Shown: piece after piece, positions 51,699 through 60,661 of the stretch
Numbering within the stretch: the first letter of the stretch is position 1
Layout of the letters: each line of letters opens with the position of its first letter
DNA from: Rhodococcus sp. Leaf247
Lineage (GTDB): Bacteria; Actinomycetota; Actinomycetes; Mycobacteriales; Mycobacteriaceae
Length of the DNA stretch: 64,000 nucleotides
Direction: 5' to 3'
Assembly: GCF_001426185.1 (NCBI RefSeq)
Contig: NZ_LMRP01000002.1
Span: 157-64,156, forward strand
Position numbers and translations under genes: made by a program
The notes under the pieces: model-generated
The model's input: only the letters and a program-made list of their open reading frames with translations
Told to the model about the DNA's origin: nothing
The model's database searches: none

Positions 51699-53181
51699 AG
51701 AAGTGGGTCCGTGTGCGTTCCTGTTCCACGATCTCGTCGATGTCGCCGAGCCGGTCCATCGAACTGACCGCACGACGCGTGCGCATGTTCTTCGCCAACC
51801 GCTCGCGGTGCTTGTGCGTGAAGGCCCAGTACCCCGCCGTGAACGGGCACGCGTCCTCGCCGACCCGCTTCTTCGGGTCGAACGCGCAGCCCTTGCAGTG
51901 GTCGGTCATCCGGTCGATGTACGCGCCGCCGGACGTGTACGGCTTGGTCGCGATCACTCCCCCGTCGGCGTGCTGACTCATGCCGAAGACGTTGACCGGC
52001 ATCACCCACTCGTACCCGTCGACGAAGTGCTCGGTGAACCACCGGGTGAGCGCCCGCGGGTCGTACCCACGTTGCAGCGCATGGTTTCCCAGGATCATCA
52101 GGCGTGGGATGTGGTGCACCCACCCGCGATCGTGCACGCCGGCGAGGGCGTCGGACAGACACGCCGCGGTGACCTCCTCCGCATCCAGGGTCTGGAACCA
52201 TCCGGGCAGCGGAGTGTCGGCATCGAGGGCGTTGGTGCGCATGTAGTCCTCGCCCAGATGCCAGTAGAGGTGCCACACGTACTCGCGCCACCCCAGGATC
52301 TGGCGTACGAACCCCTCGACGCTCGCCAGCGGTGCCGTGCCGTCCCGGTATGCCTGCTCGGCGGCGCGCGCCGCGTCCAGCGGGTGCAGCACACCGAGGT
52401 TGAACGGCACCGACAGCAAAGAGTGCGACATGGTCCAGTCCGCGGCCATCACGGCGTCCTCGTAGGGACCGAACGTGGCGAGACGGGTGGCCACGAAGGT
52501 CTCCAGCGCCGACGCCGCCTCGGCTGCGGTGACGGCGAAGAGACGCGGTCCGTCCTCGCCGGACCAGTCGACGTCCATGGCGTCGAGATCCTTACGCACG
52601 CCGGCGTCGATGTCGTCCTCCTCGGGCCACCACGGTTCGGGAACACCGAGTGTCGTCCGCTTCTTCGGCGGCTTCTCCCTGTTCTCCGCATCGAGGTTCC
52701 AGGTGCCGCTCACCGGATTCTCGCCGTCCATCAGGATGTCGAACCGGCGACGCTGCTCTCGGTAGAAGTTCTCCATGAGGAACGACTTCTTGCCGCCCGC
52801 CCAGTCGGCGAAGTCCGCACGGGACAGGGCGAACGTGGGGGTCGGCACGATCTCCTCGACCAGGCCCTCGTCGGCCAGTCGACGAACGAAGGCCTCCGCT
52901 CGCCGCGACGTCGGTTCGTGGACGACGACCGGGCGCCCGACGCGGGCGAGGCCCTCGCGATAGGTGTCGGCACGGATGTACGTCGCTCGATCGCCCAGCT
53001 CCTCGGCGAGGTGCCGCATGCCGCTGAGCAACAGATGGGCCTTCTGACGATGACCCCGTCGACGTCCCAACGCGCGCGCGGACTCGATGATGACGACGTC
53101 ACGGTCCACCATCTCCTCGGACGAGTGGACGTGGGGGCCGAGCTGATCGGCGAACACCCAGAGCGGAGCCGGAGAGGACAT
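51697..53181 (-). CDS. FeS-containing (6-4) photolyase-like protein
   Basis: The 494-aa protein belongs to the FeS-BCP branch of the cryptochrome/photolyase family (PhrB-like). Cysteines at 341, 429, 432 and 445 have the same spacing (88, 3 and 13) as the four [4Fe-4S] ligands reported for Agrobacterium PhrB at 350, 438, 441 and 454. 'QILGWREYVWHLYWHLG' and 'GWVHHIPRLMILGNHALQRG' are flavin-site motifs of this group. It should repair (6-4) photoproducts with light. It is divergent from the E1 alpha gene by 260 bp. Confidence 0.92.
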   Translation of the reverse strand: MSSPAPLWVFADQLGPHVHSSEEMVDRDVVIIESARALGRRRGHRQKAHLLLSGMRHLAEELGDRATYIRADTYREGLARVGRPVVVHEPTSRRAEAFVRRLADEGLVEEIVPTPTFALSRADFADWAGGKKSFLMENFYREQRRRFDILMDGENPVSGTWNLDAENREKPPKKRTTLGVPEPWWPEEDDIDAGVRKDLDAMDVDWSGEDGPRLFAVTAAEAASALETFVATRLATFGPYEDAVMAADWTMSHSLLSVPFNLGVLHPLDAARAAEQAYRDGTAPLASVEGFVRQILGWREYVWHLYWHLGEDYMRTNALDADTPLPGWFQTLDAEEVTAACLSDALAGVHDRGWVHHIPRLMILGNHALQRGYDPRALTRWFTEHFVDGYEWVMPVNVFGMSQHADGGVIATKPYTSGGAYIDRMTDHCKGCAFDPKKRVGEDACPFTAGYWAFTHKHRERLAKNMRTRRAVSSMDRLGDIDEIVEQERTRTHF

Positions 53182-53441
53182 GCTCTGCTGTTCCCCGTCC
53201 TCCGCGAGGCCAACCGGCCGGGAACCGCTACGCGTGACCGTCCGACACCGTCACCCGACGCCCATCCTGCTCGTTCTGTGCGTGTCGGTGGGGCAACCAC
53301 CGAGCGAGTTGCTCACTCTCGCAGGTATCACTTGCGCAATGCGGTCAGGCGAGCATGCTGTGAGGTGAGCCACACACGGCTCGTCCACACTGTGCGCCCT
53401 CCTCTCACGACGAGGTCCGCGCACCGGCGGAGAGGAAGACC

Positions 53442-54521
53442 ATGACCCGATCGGACACATCACCGCGGGGCGATCGCATCGCGCATCCCGTGCAACTCGT
53501 CCAGCCCGACGGCCGACGAGTGCACGACCCCGAGCACTGGCGACTCGTCGCCGACGTCGACGCCGCACACATGCTCGACATGTACCGGGACATGGTGGTG
53601 GCGCGCCGCATCGACACCGAGGCGACCGCGCTGCAGCGTCAGGGCGAACTGGGACTGTGGGCACCGCTGCTGGGTCAGGAAGCAGCCCAGGTGGGCTCCG
53701 CCCACGCCGTCACCGCCGACGACTACATCTTCACGAGCTACCGCGAGCACGCGGTGGCGTACTGCCGAGGCGTGCCGGTGGAGAAGCTCACCGCACTGTG
53801 GCGCGGCACCGCGCACTCCGGCTGGGATCCCGACGAGTACAACATCACCAACCCGGCGATCATCGTCGGCGCGCAGGGGTTGCACGCCACCGGCTACGCC
53901 ATGGCAGCGCGGCTCGACGGTGCCGAGATCGCCACTGTCGCCTACTTCGGCGACGGCGCTACCAGCGAAGGCGACATCTCGGAGGCGCTGTCGTTCTCGG
54001 TGTCGTTCGGAGCCGGAGTCGTGTTCTTCTGCCAGAACAACCACTGGGCCATCAGCGAGCCTGTCGCGCTCCAGAGCCCGCTCCCGCTCGCGTCCCGTGC
54101 CGCCGGCTTCGGCATGCCCGCCCTGCGTGTCGACGGCAACGACGCCCTCGCCGTCCTCGCGGTGACGCGCGCCGCCGCGCACCGAGCCCGCACCGGCGGT
54201 GGCCCCACCTTCATCGAGGCGATGACCTACCGCATGGGCCCGCACACCACGTCCGACGATCCGACGCGGTACCGCGCCGACGCCGAGCGCGACGTGTGGG
54301 CGGCGCGCGATCCGTTGGACCGCCTCGACAGACTGCTCACCCGCGAGGGCGCGCTGACACCGTCTGTGCGCGAGGACATCGCCGCGACCGCGGACGACGT
54401 CGCCGCCCGGCTGCGCTCCGCCACGATCTCCGCCGTCGATCCGGAGTCGTCCACCCTGCTCGACCACGTCTACGCCGAACCACACGCTGTGGTGGACCGC
54501 CAGAAGGAGACACTGCGATGA
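53442..54521 (+). CDS. 2-Oxoacid dehydrogenase E1 alpha
   Basis: The 359-aa thiamine-diphosphate enzyme subunit is of the branched-chain/pyruvate dehydrogenase E1 alpha family. The TPP motif is 'FGDGATSEGDISEALSFS' to 'FFCQNNHWAIS', and 'TYRMGPHTTSDDPTRYR' holds the usual phosphorylation-loop region. It resembles mycobacterial BkdA. GAGAGGAAG precedes the ATG. A TTGCGCAA palindrome lies about 105 bp upstream. Confidence 0.9.
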   Translation: MTRSDTSPRGDRIAHPVQLVQPDGRRVHDPEHWRLVADVDAAHMLDMYRDMVVARRIDTEATALQRQGELGLWAPLLGQEAAQVGSAHAVTADDYIFTSYREHAVAYCRGVPVEKLTALWRGTAHSGWDPDEYNITNPAIIVGAQGLHATGYAMAARLDGAEIATVAYFGDGATSEGDISEALSFSVSFGAGVVFFCQNNHWAISEPVALQSPLPLASRAAGFGMPALRVDGNDALAVLAVTRAAAHRARTGGGPTFIEAMTYRMGPHTTSDDPTRYRADAERDVWAARDPLDRLDRLLTREGALTPSVREDIAATADDVAARLRSATISAVDPESSTLLDHVYAEPHAVVDRQKETLR

Positions 54522-55546
54522 CCACCGGAACCCTCTCCCGCGCCGGCGCGACCACCGCGTCGTCGGATCTCCACGTCAAGGGCACCCTCGGTGGTGCGAT
54601 CAACGCAGGCCTGCGTGCATGCCTCGAGGCCGACGACAAGGTCGTGCTGATGGGCCTCGACATCGGCAAGCTCGGCGGTGTGTTCCGCGTGACCGACAGA
54701 CTGCAGAAAGACTTCGGCGACCAGCGCGTGCTCGACATGCCTCTCGCCGAGTCCGGCATGGTGGGCACCGCGTTCGGCATGGCGCTGCGTGGCTACCGCC
54801 CCGTCGTGGAGATCCAGTTCGACGGGTTCGTCTACCCCGCCTTCGACCAGATCGTGTCCCAGGTGGCCAAGATCCGGTATCGCACTGCCGGACTCGTCGG
54901 CGCTCCGATGGTCATCCGCATTCCCTTCGGCGGCGGCATCGGAGCGGTGGAACATCACTCCGAGTCGCCCGAGGCGTATTTCGCCCATACGGCCGGCTTG
55001 CGGGTGGTCAGCCCGAGCACGCCTCACGACGCCTACTGGATGATCCAGCAGGCCGTGCACTCGGAGGATCCGGTCGTGTTCCTCGAGCCCAAGCGCCGGT
55101 ACTGGGACAAGGGCGAGTGGGCGACCGATGCGCCCGATCTGCCTCTGAGCGCCGCTCGCGTGTGCCGCACCGGCACCGACGCGACGGTGGTGGCCTACGG
55201 ATCGATGGTGCAGACGGCCCTCAAGGCCGCCGACGTCGCCGCGCAGGAGGGCCACAGCCTCGAGGTGATCGACCTCCGGTCGTTGTCGCCGCTGGACACC
55301 GACACGGTGTGCGCGTCGGTGCGTCGGACGGGTCGCCTGGTGGTCGTGCAGGAGGACACCGGATACCTGGGTGTCGCCGCCGAGATCGCCGCGCAGGTGT
55401 CGCAGGAATGCTTCTACTCCCTCGAGGCACCTGTCCAACGGGTCACCGGCTTCCACGTTCCGTACCCACCGGCGCGCCTCGAGCGACATCACCTTCCGGA
55501 CGTCGATCGGATCCTCACGGGAGTCGACACGGTTCTCGCAGGCTGA
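54518..55546 (+). CDS. 2-Oxoacid dehydrogenase E1 beta
   Basis: The 342-aa partner subunit shows 'VVLMGLDIGKLGGVFRVTDR', 'PLAESGMVGTAFGMALRG', 'QFDGFVYPAFDQIVSQ' and 'VVVQEDTGYLGVAAEIAAQV'. The ATG overlaps the E1 alpha stop by 4 bp. The E2 (lipoyl acyltransferase) gene that normally follows is absent; a membrane protein gene comes next. The heterotetramer must take E2 and E3 from elsewhere. Confidence 0.92.
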   Translation: MTTGTLSRAGATTASSDLHVKGTLGGAINAGLRACLEADDKVVLMGLDIGKLGGVFRVTDRLQKDFGDQRVLDMPLAESGMVGTAFGMALRGYRPVVEIQFDGFVYPAFDQIVSQVAKIRYRTAGLVGAPMVIRIPFGGGIGAVEHHSESPEAYFAHTAGLRVVSPSTPHDAYWMIQQAVHSEDPVVFLEPKRRYWDKGEWATDAPDLPLSAARVCRTGTDATVVAYGSMVQTALKAADVAAQEGHSLEVIDLRSLSPLDTDTVCASVRRTGRLVVVQEDTGYLGVAAEIAAQVSQECFYSLEAPVQRVTGFHVPYPPARLERHHLPDVDRILTGVDTVLAG

Positions 55547-55615
55547 CGCGCCGCACCGGAATCACTGCGCCGGGTCACAGGAATCTGCCAGCCTCGTGCG
55601 CCATCATGGGGAGCC

Positions 55616-56266
55616 GTGAGTACCGATACGCAACAGATCGTCCTGGCGGTTCGACGCGTGACCCCGCGGTGGTGGGCACTGGCGGGAGCCTGCCTGGCCG
55701 CTCTCGTGATCCTGTACGCAGTGGTGCCGTTCGTCGGTGTTCGGTACACGCCGGCGTCGGCAAAGCTCGAAGCGCTCTACGGGCCGTCGAGCACTCTCCT
55801 GGACGTCATCGACGTCACCACCGTGCTGGTGCTGCTCGCGGCGTTGGCGGTGGTCGCAGTCGTGCGGAAACTGCCGTACGGCATCGGTGCCGTCCTCACC
55901 CTGTCCCTCGGCGCCACGCTCACCGCGGCCGCCGGACGGACGTGGCTGGTCGATCACATCCCGACGTCGGCACTTCCCGACGGCCGACTCGTGGCGGCCG
56001 CAGCGGTGATCGCCTCCGCCGCACTGGTGGTACCGGGCGCTGTGCGACCCGCCGTACTCGGCCTCGGCGCCGCACTCGTCGCCGCGGTGGCCCTGGCCGC
56101 GTTCGTCACCGCGGGGTCGACCGTCATCGGAATCGTGGGGTCGCTCATGGTGGTCGGCCTGTGGTGGGGCGTGGCCGGGGTTGTCATGGCGCATTCACCG
56201 CTCGCCGCCGCCCGTGAGCGGAAGAACCCTCTCGATACAGCAGCCCTGATGCTCCGACGCGACTGA
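55616..56266 (+). CDS. Multi-span membrane protein, unknown
   Basis: The 216-aa protein has five to six hydrophobic segments ('WWALAGACLAALVILYAVV', 'VTTVLVLLAALAVVAVVRKL', 'YGIGAVLTLSLGATLTAAA', 'RLVAAAAVIASAALVVPGAV', 'VLGLGAALVAAVALAAFVTA', 'IVGSLMVVGLWWGVAGVV'). The GTG at 55616 has GGGGAG close upstream. I do not recognise a family. It follows the E1 beta gene by 69 bp and is convergent with pntB. Confidence 0.7.
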   Translation: MSTDTQQIVLAVRRVTPRWWALAGACLAALVILYAVVPFVGVRYTPASAKLEALYGPSSTLLDVIDVTTVLVLLAALAVVAVVRKLPYGIGAVLTLSLGATLTAAAGRTWLVDHIPTSALPDGRLVAAAAVIASAALVVPGAVRPAVLGLGAALVAAVALAAFVTAGSTVIGIVGSLMVVGLWWGVAGVVMAHSPLAAARERKNPLDTAALMLRRD

Positions 56267-56305
56267 GCGACGTCGGAACACCAGGGCGGTGTGGGCGGGT
56301 AGCCG

Positions 56306-57748
56306 TCAGAGGGCTTTGAGTTCCTCGATAACGGCGTTGACCGACTTCTTGGCATCCCCGAAGAGCATCGACGTGCGATCCGCCGTGAAGAGCGGATTGT
56401 CGATACCGGCGTACCCGGAGCTCATCGACCGCTTGAGCACGATCACCGACCGCGACTCGTCCACGTTCAGGATCGGCATCCCGTGGATCGGCGAACTCGG
56501 ATCGTTGCGCGCCGCCGGGTTGGTGACATCGTTCGCGCCGATGACGAGGGTGACATCGGTGCGGGAGAACTCCCCGTTGATGTCGTCCATCTCCTTCATC
56601 GCCTCGTACTCCACATCGGCCTCGGCGAGCAACACGTTCATGTGACCCGGCATGCGCCCGGCCACCGGATGGATCGCGTACTTCACCTCGACACCCTTGC
56701 TCTCGAGGATCGACGCCATGTCCTTGACCGCGTGCTGAGCCTGCGCGACCGCGAGACCGTAGCCGGGGACCACGATGACCTGCGAGGCGTACGCCATCTG
56801 GATCGCCGCATCCGCCGCCGAGGTGGACTTCACCGTGCCGCCGGCATCGTCGGGGCCACCCACCGCGGCGCCGCCGCCTCCACCGAACGACCCGAACACG
56901 ATCGCCGGGATCGACCGGTTCATCGCCGTCGCCATCAGGTTGGTCAGGATGGTGCCGGACGCGCCGACGATCATGCCCGCCACGATCATCGCCGTGTTGT
57001 TCAGCGCCAACCCCGCCGCAGCAGCCGACAGACCCGTCAACGCATTGAGCAGCGAGATCACCACCGGCATGTCCGCGCCGCCGATCGGGAACACCACGAA
57101 CAAGCCCATCAGGGCAGCCGCGACGAGCACCAGCACGATCCACCACTGCGAGGTGCCCTCGCCCGGGGTGGCGCGCAGACCGATGTAGACCGACACCGCG
57201 ACCGCCAAGAGCAGCAGCACGATGTTGGTGAGCTGGAAGATGCGCGCGTTCTTCACGAACGCCTTCTCCACCTTCTTGTTCAGCAGCTCCTGCAGCTTCA
57301 GGAACGCCACCAGCGAACCCCAGAACGACACCGACCCGATGACCGCCGCGAACAGCGACCCGATGACGATGTGCACCGTCGGCTCTTCACCGTGCTTGAA
57401 CGCCGAGAAACCGTCGGTCTCGATGAACTCCGACCACGCGATCAACGCGACCGTGCCGCCGCCCACGCCGTTGAACAACGCCACCAGCTGCGGCATCGCC
57501 GTCATCTTCGTGCGCTTGGCCGGCGGGACACCCAGCAGGACACCGATCGCCAGACCCGCGGCGATGAGAATCCAGTTGATCGCCGCGGTGTCGCGGACCT
57601 CGATCAGAGTCGCCACCACAGCGATGCCCATACCGACAGCGGCGATCCAGTTGCCGCGCACCGCCGTCTTCGGACCGGTCAGACCCATCAGGCCGTAGAT
57701 GAACATGGCGAACGCGACGATGTAGAGAATGTTGACGAGATTGTTCAT
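56306..57748 (-). CDS. pntB: NAD(P) transhydrogenase beta subunit
   Basis: The 480-aa subunit has about nine membrane helices and a C-terminal NADP(H)-binding domain III ('QVIVVPGYGLAVAQAQHAVK', 'HPVAGRMPGHMNVLLAEADV', 'GANDVTNPAARNDPSSPIHG'). It couples hydride transfer from NADH to NADP with proton uptake. Its ATG overlaps the pntA2 stop (TGATG). Confidence 0.96.
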   Translation of the reverse strand: MNNLVNILYIVAFAMFIYGLMGLTGPKTAVRGNWIAAVGMGIAVVATLIEVRDTAAINWILIAAGLAIGVLLGVPPAKRTKMTAMPQLVALFNGVGGGTVALIAWSEFIETDGFSAFKHGEEPTVHIVIGSLFAAVIGSVSFWGSLVAFLKLQELLNKKVEKAFVKNARIFQLTNIVLLLLAVAVSVYIGLRATPGEGTSQWWIVLVLVAAALMGLFVVFPIGGADMPVVISLLNALTGLSAAAAGLALNNTAMIVAGMIVGASGTILTNLMATAMNRSIPAIVFGSFGGGGGAAVGGPDDAGGTVKSTSAADAAIQMAYASQVIVVPGYGLAVAQAQHAVKDMASILESKGVEVKYAIHPVAGRMPGHMNVLLAEADVEYEAMKEMDDINGEFSRTDVTLVIGANDVTNPAARNDPSSPIHGMPILNVDESRSVIVLKRSMSSGYAGIDNPLFTADRTSMLFGDAKKSVNAVIEELKAL

Positions 57749-58074
57749 CAGGAATCAGCACCCTTCTCCACAGCAGCGGGCGCCTTCTTGCCCTTGAACA
57801 TGCCGAGCATGCGGTCGGTCACCAGGAACCCACCGACGACGTTGAGCGTGCCGAAGATCAGCGCGACGAACGCGATGATCCGCACGCCCCACGGCGCATC
57901 CTCGGGCAGCCGGCCCAGCACGATGAGGGCGCCGAGCACGACGATGCCGTGGATGGCGTTGGTGCCCGACATCAGCGGCGTGTGCAGCGTGTTCGGGACC
58001 TTCGAGATGACGGCGAAACCGACGAAGCCGGCCAACACCAGGATCGCGATGTTCGCAAGCAGGGACGTGTACAT
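57748..58074 (-). CDS. pntA2: NAD(P) transhydrogenase alpha subunit, part 2
   Basis: The 108-aa membrane subunit with three helices ('LLANIAILVLAGFVGFAVI', 'IHGIVVLGALIVLG', 'VRIIAFVALIFGTLNVVGGF') is the separate membrane part of alpha in three-subunit transhydrogenases. Its ATG shares one base with the pntA1 stop (TGATG), which favours 58074 over a longer frame. Confidence 0.94.
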   Translation of the reverse strand: MYTSLLANIAILVLAGFVGFAVISKVPNTLHTPLMSGTNAIHGIVVLGALIVLGRLPEDAPWGVRIIAFVALIFGTLNVVGGFLVTDRMLGMFKGKKAPAAVEKGADS

Positions 58075-59195
58075 CAGGCATCCGCCTTCACGGTCGTATC
58101 GGCCGTGCGCGTCACGCACGACTTCGCGAGGACCTCGTCGGAGAAGTCGGGCGCGAACGCTCCGTTCTCGTCGAGCATCAGCTCGATCAGCGCCGAGATG
58201 TTCTTGGAGTAGAGCTCACTCGCGTGCTCGGGCATCGTCGCCGGCAGATTCAGCGGCGAGGCGATGATGACGTCGTTCTTCACCACCGTGCGACCCGGCT
58301 CGGTCAGCTCGCAGTTGCCACCGGTCTCCCCCGCGAGGTCGACGACGACACTGCCCGGCTTCATCCCGGCAGCCGCCGCGGCGGTGACCAGCTTCGGCGC
58401 CGGACGCCCCGGCACCAGGGCGGTGGTGATGACGACGTCGAACGTCGAGATCGCCTTCTCCAGCGCCGCCTGCTGCTGCGCACGCTCGTCCTCGGTGAGC
58501 TCACGGGCATACCCGCCCTCACCGGCAGCGTCGATCCCCAGATCCAGCCACTGCGCACCGACCGAGCGCACCTGATCCGCCACCTCGGGACGCACGTCGT
58601 ACCCGGTGGCGCGGCCACCGAGACGCTTCGCCGTCGCCAACGCCTGCAACCCCGCCACACCCACACCGAGCACCAGCACCGTCGCCGGCTTCACCGTGCC
58701 CGCCGCGGTGGTCAGCATCGGGAAGAACCGCGTCGACTCCGACGCCGCGAGCAACACAGCCTTGTAGCCGGCGACGTTGGCCTGCGAGGACAACGCATCC
58801 ATCACCTGTGCACGGGAGATACGCGGAATCGCTTCCACCGCGAAAGCCTGCACGCCCGCAGCAGTCAACTCGGGAATGATCGTGTCCGCATTGCGCGGCG
58901 CGAGGAAGCCGACGAGCGTCGATCCGCGACGCAGCTTGCGCACCTCCGCAGACGACGGCGGCGCCACCTTCGCCACGATGTCCGCGCTGTACGGGTCACC
59001 GATGCTCGCGCCCGCATCGACGTACAGCTGGTCGGGGATGAGCGCGCCGAGCCCGGCACCTGCTTCCACCACCACGCGTACGCCCTTGGCCGTGAGTGCG
59101 GAGACGACCTTCGGAACGAGCGCCACCCGGCGCTCCCCCTCGTTCGTCTCGCGCACGACGCCGACGAGCGGCCCTGCTTCTCGAGAATTTTCCAC
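58074..59195 (-). CDS. pntA1: NAD(P) transhydrogenase alpha subunit, part 1
   Basis: The 373-aa soluble NAD(H)-binding domain I has 'GVVRETNEGERRVALVPKVV' at its N terminus, the Rossmann motif 'VLVLGVGVAGLQALATAKRL' and 'RPEVADQVRSVGAQWLDLG'. The GTG at 59195 has AGGAAG nine to ten bases upstream; the frame stays open further without family likeness. It heads pntA1-pntA2-pntB and is divergent from the sirtuin gene (241-bp gap). Confidence 0.95.
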   Translation of the reverse strand: MENSREAGPLVGVVRETNEGERRVALVPKVVSALTAKGVRVVVEAGAGLGALIPDQLYVDAGASIGDPYSADIVAKVAPPSSAEVRKLRRGSTLVGFLAPRNADTIIPELTAAGVQAFAVEAIPRISRAQVMDALSSQANVAGYKAVLLAASESTRFFPMLTTAAGTVKPATVLVLGVGVAGLQALATAKRLGGRATGYDVRPEVADQVRSVGAQWLDLGIDAAGEGGYARELTEDERAQQQAALEKAISTFDVVITTALVPGRPAPKLVTAAAAAGMKPGSVVVDLAGETGGNCELTEPGRTVVKNDVIIASPLNLPATMPEHASELYSKNISALIELMLDENGAFAPDFSDEVLAKSCVTRTADTTVKADA

Positions 59196-59436
59196 CAGCG
59201 ATGCACTTCCTGTGAATGCGGCACGTCCGGGTACGCAGGACGGTGCCGTCGAGCTGTTCGATGCCGAGTTCGACCACGTCGTGACGCTGTTCGCTCCCAC
59301 GAAGGATCCTGATGTCGGCCGGGTGGGCCTCACCGCAAGGTAACGCACGACACAGACATCGGATGCGCCGCGGTCGAATGTGAGTCCGAGGTCATAACGG
59401 ACTGCCCCTGTCGGTGCGACTTGGCACACTCGGACC

Positions 59437-60228
59437 ATGACCACCGAATCATCCGCGTCGGCCGTACCCATCGCGGTACTGGACGCCGTCCGCGATGCCA
59501 CCACGATCACCGTCCTGACAGGTGCGGGTATGTCCGCGCAGTCCGGCGTGCCGACGTTCCGCGACGCGCAGACGGGATTGTGGGCACGCTACGACCCGGA
59601 GGAACTCGCCAGTCCGGACGCGTTCACCAGGGATCCCGATCTGGTGTGGGCCTGGTACCGCCGGCGCGCGCAGCTGGTCGCTGCGGCGGAGCCGAATGCG
59701 GGCCACCGCGCCCTGGCACGGTGGCAGCGCGACGCACCGCCCGGGATCCGCGTGGACATCGCGACGCAGAACGTCGACGACCTGCACGAGAGGGCGGGTT
59801 CCACCGTGCTCGCTCACGTTCACGGAACCCTTGCCGCCGTGCGGTGTTCGATCTGCGAGGCACCGTATCTCGATCCTCTCGACGACGTCGCCGACGGCGA
59901 GGAGCGCATACCGCCGCCGTCCTGCGCCGTCTGCGGGAGTCCGGTGCGTCCGGGCGTCGTGTGGTTCGGTGAGCCACTGCCCGAGGCGGAGTGGGCTGCG
60001 GTGGCGGCATCCGTGGAGGCCGCGGAGGTGGTGCTTGTCGTCGGCACCTCGGGCGTGGTCTACCCGTTCGCAGGCCTGCCGGCTCAGGCCCGCAGTGCGG
60101 GCGCCGTCGTCGTCGAGGTCAATCCGGAGGAGACGGCGGTGTCGGACATGGCCCATCACGTGTGGCGCGCGAGTGCCGCCGACTCGTTGCCGGCGCTGGT
60201 CGCTGCCGTCACGGAGACGACGCGATGA
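59437..60228 (+). CDS. SIR2-family NAD-dependent deacylase
   Basis: This 263-aa class III sirtuin has 'LTGAGMSAQSGVPTFRDAQ' for NAD binding, 'TQNVDDLHERAG', the catalytic His in 'LAHVHGTLA' and a zinc site CxxC...CxxC ('VRCSICEAP', 'PSCAVCGSP'). The 'AWYRRR' segment supplies the Tyr and Arg (YxxR) that mark desuccinylase/demalonylase specificity. The ATGA overlap with the HIT gene means both are made together. Confidence 0.94.
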   Translation: MTTESSASAVPIAVLDAVRDATTITVLTGAGMSAQSGVPTFRDAQTGLWARYDPEELASPDAFTRDPDLVWAWYRRRAQLVAAAEPNAGHRALARWQRDAPPGIRVDIATQNVDDLHERAGSTVLAHVHGTLAAVRCSICEAPYLDPLDDVADGEERIPPPSCAVCGSPVRPGVVWFGEPLPEAEWAAVAASVEAAEVVLVVGTSGVVYPFAGLPAQARSAGAVVVEVNPEETAVSDMAHHVWRASAADSLPALVAAVTETTR

Positions 60229-60650
60229 CCGACTGCGTGTTCTGCGACATCGTCGCCGGACTTTCTCCGGCCGCTCGGGTGTACGAGGACGACGCAGTCG
60301 TGGCGTTCCTCGACATCAGGCCTCTCGCCCGCGGCCACACACTGGTGGTTCCCCGTATCCATTCGTCGGGCCTCGCCGATGTCGACGCACCGTCCGCCGA
60401 CGCCGTGTTCTCCGCCGGACGACGGATCGCGGGGGCCCTCCGCCGGTCGTCGATCGGCGCGGACGGCGTCAACCTCCTGGTCAACGACGGCCGGGCAGCG
60501 ATGCAGACGGTGTTCCACCATCACATGCACGTGGTGCCGCGGTGGAACGGCGACAAGCTCAGATTCGCCGCCCAACTACTCACCCGACGGCCGCACGAAC
60601 TCGACGAGGTCGCTCGGGTGGTGCGCGAGGCGTTGGCGCACGAGAACTAG
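60225..60650 (+). CDS. HIT-family nucleotide hydrolase/transferase
   Basis: The 141-aa HIT protein has the triad HHHMHVV at residues 98-104, giving His98, His100 and His102, and N-terminal zinc-like cysteines in 'TDCVFCDIVAG'. HIT proteins split AMP-linked or dinucleoside substrates. Overlap with the sirtuin gene suggests it handles a sirtuin product such as O-acyl-ADP-ribose or AMP conjugates; this is inference. It ends 11 bp from the convergent dihydroxyacetone kinase gene. Confidence 0.93.
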   Translation: MTDCVFCDIVAGLSPAARVYEDDAVVAFLDIRPLARGHTLVVPRIHSSGLADVDAPSADAVFSAGRRIAGALRRSSIGADGVNLLVNDGRAAMQTVFHHHMHVVPRWNGDKLRFAAQLLTRRPHELDEVARVVREALAHEN

Positions 60651-60661
60651 GCGCTCTGCCG

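Noticed and set aside
51703..53445. A 580-codon plus-strand frame opposite the photolyase gene
   Set aside because: Composition is shadow-like and the photolyase is confirmed by its cysteine spacing and flavin motifs.
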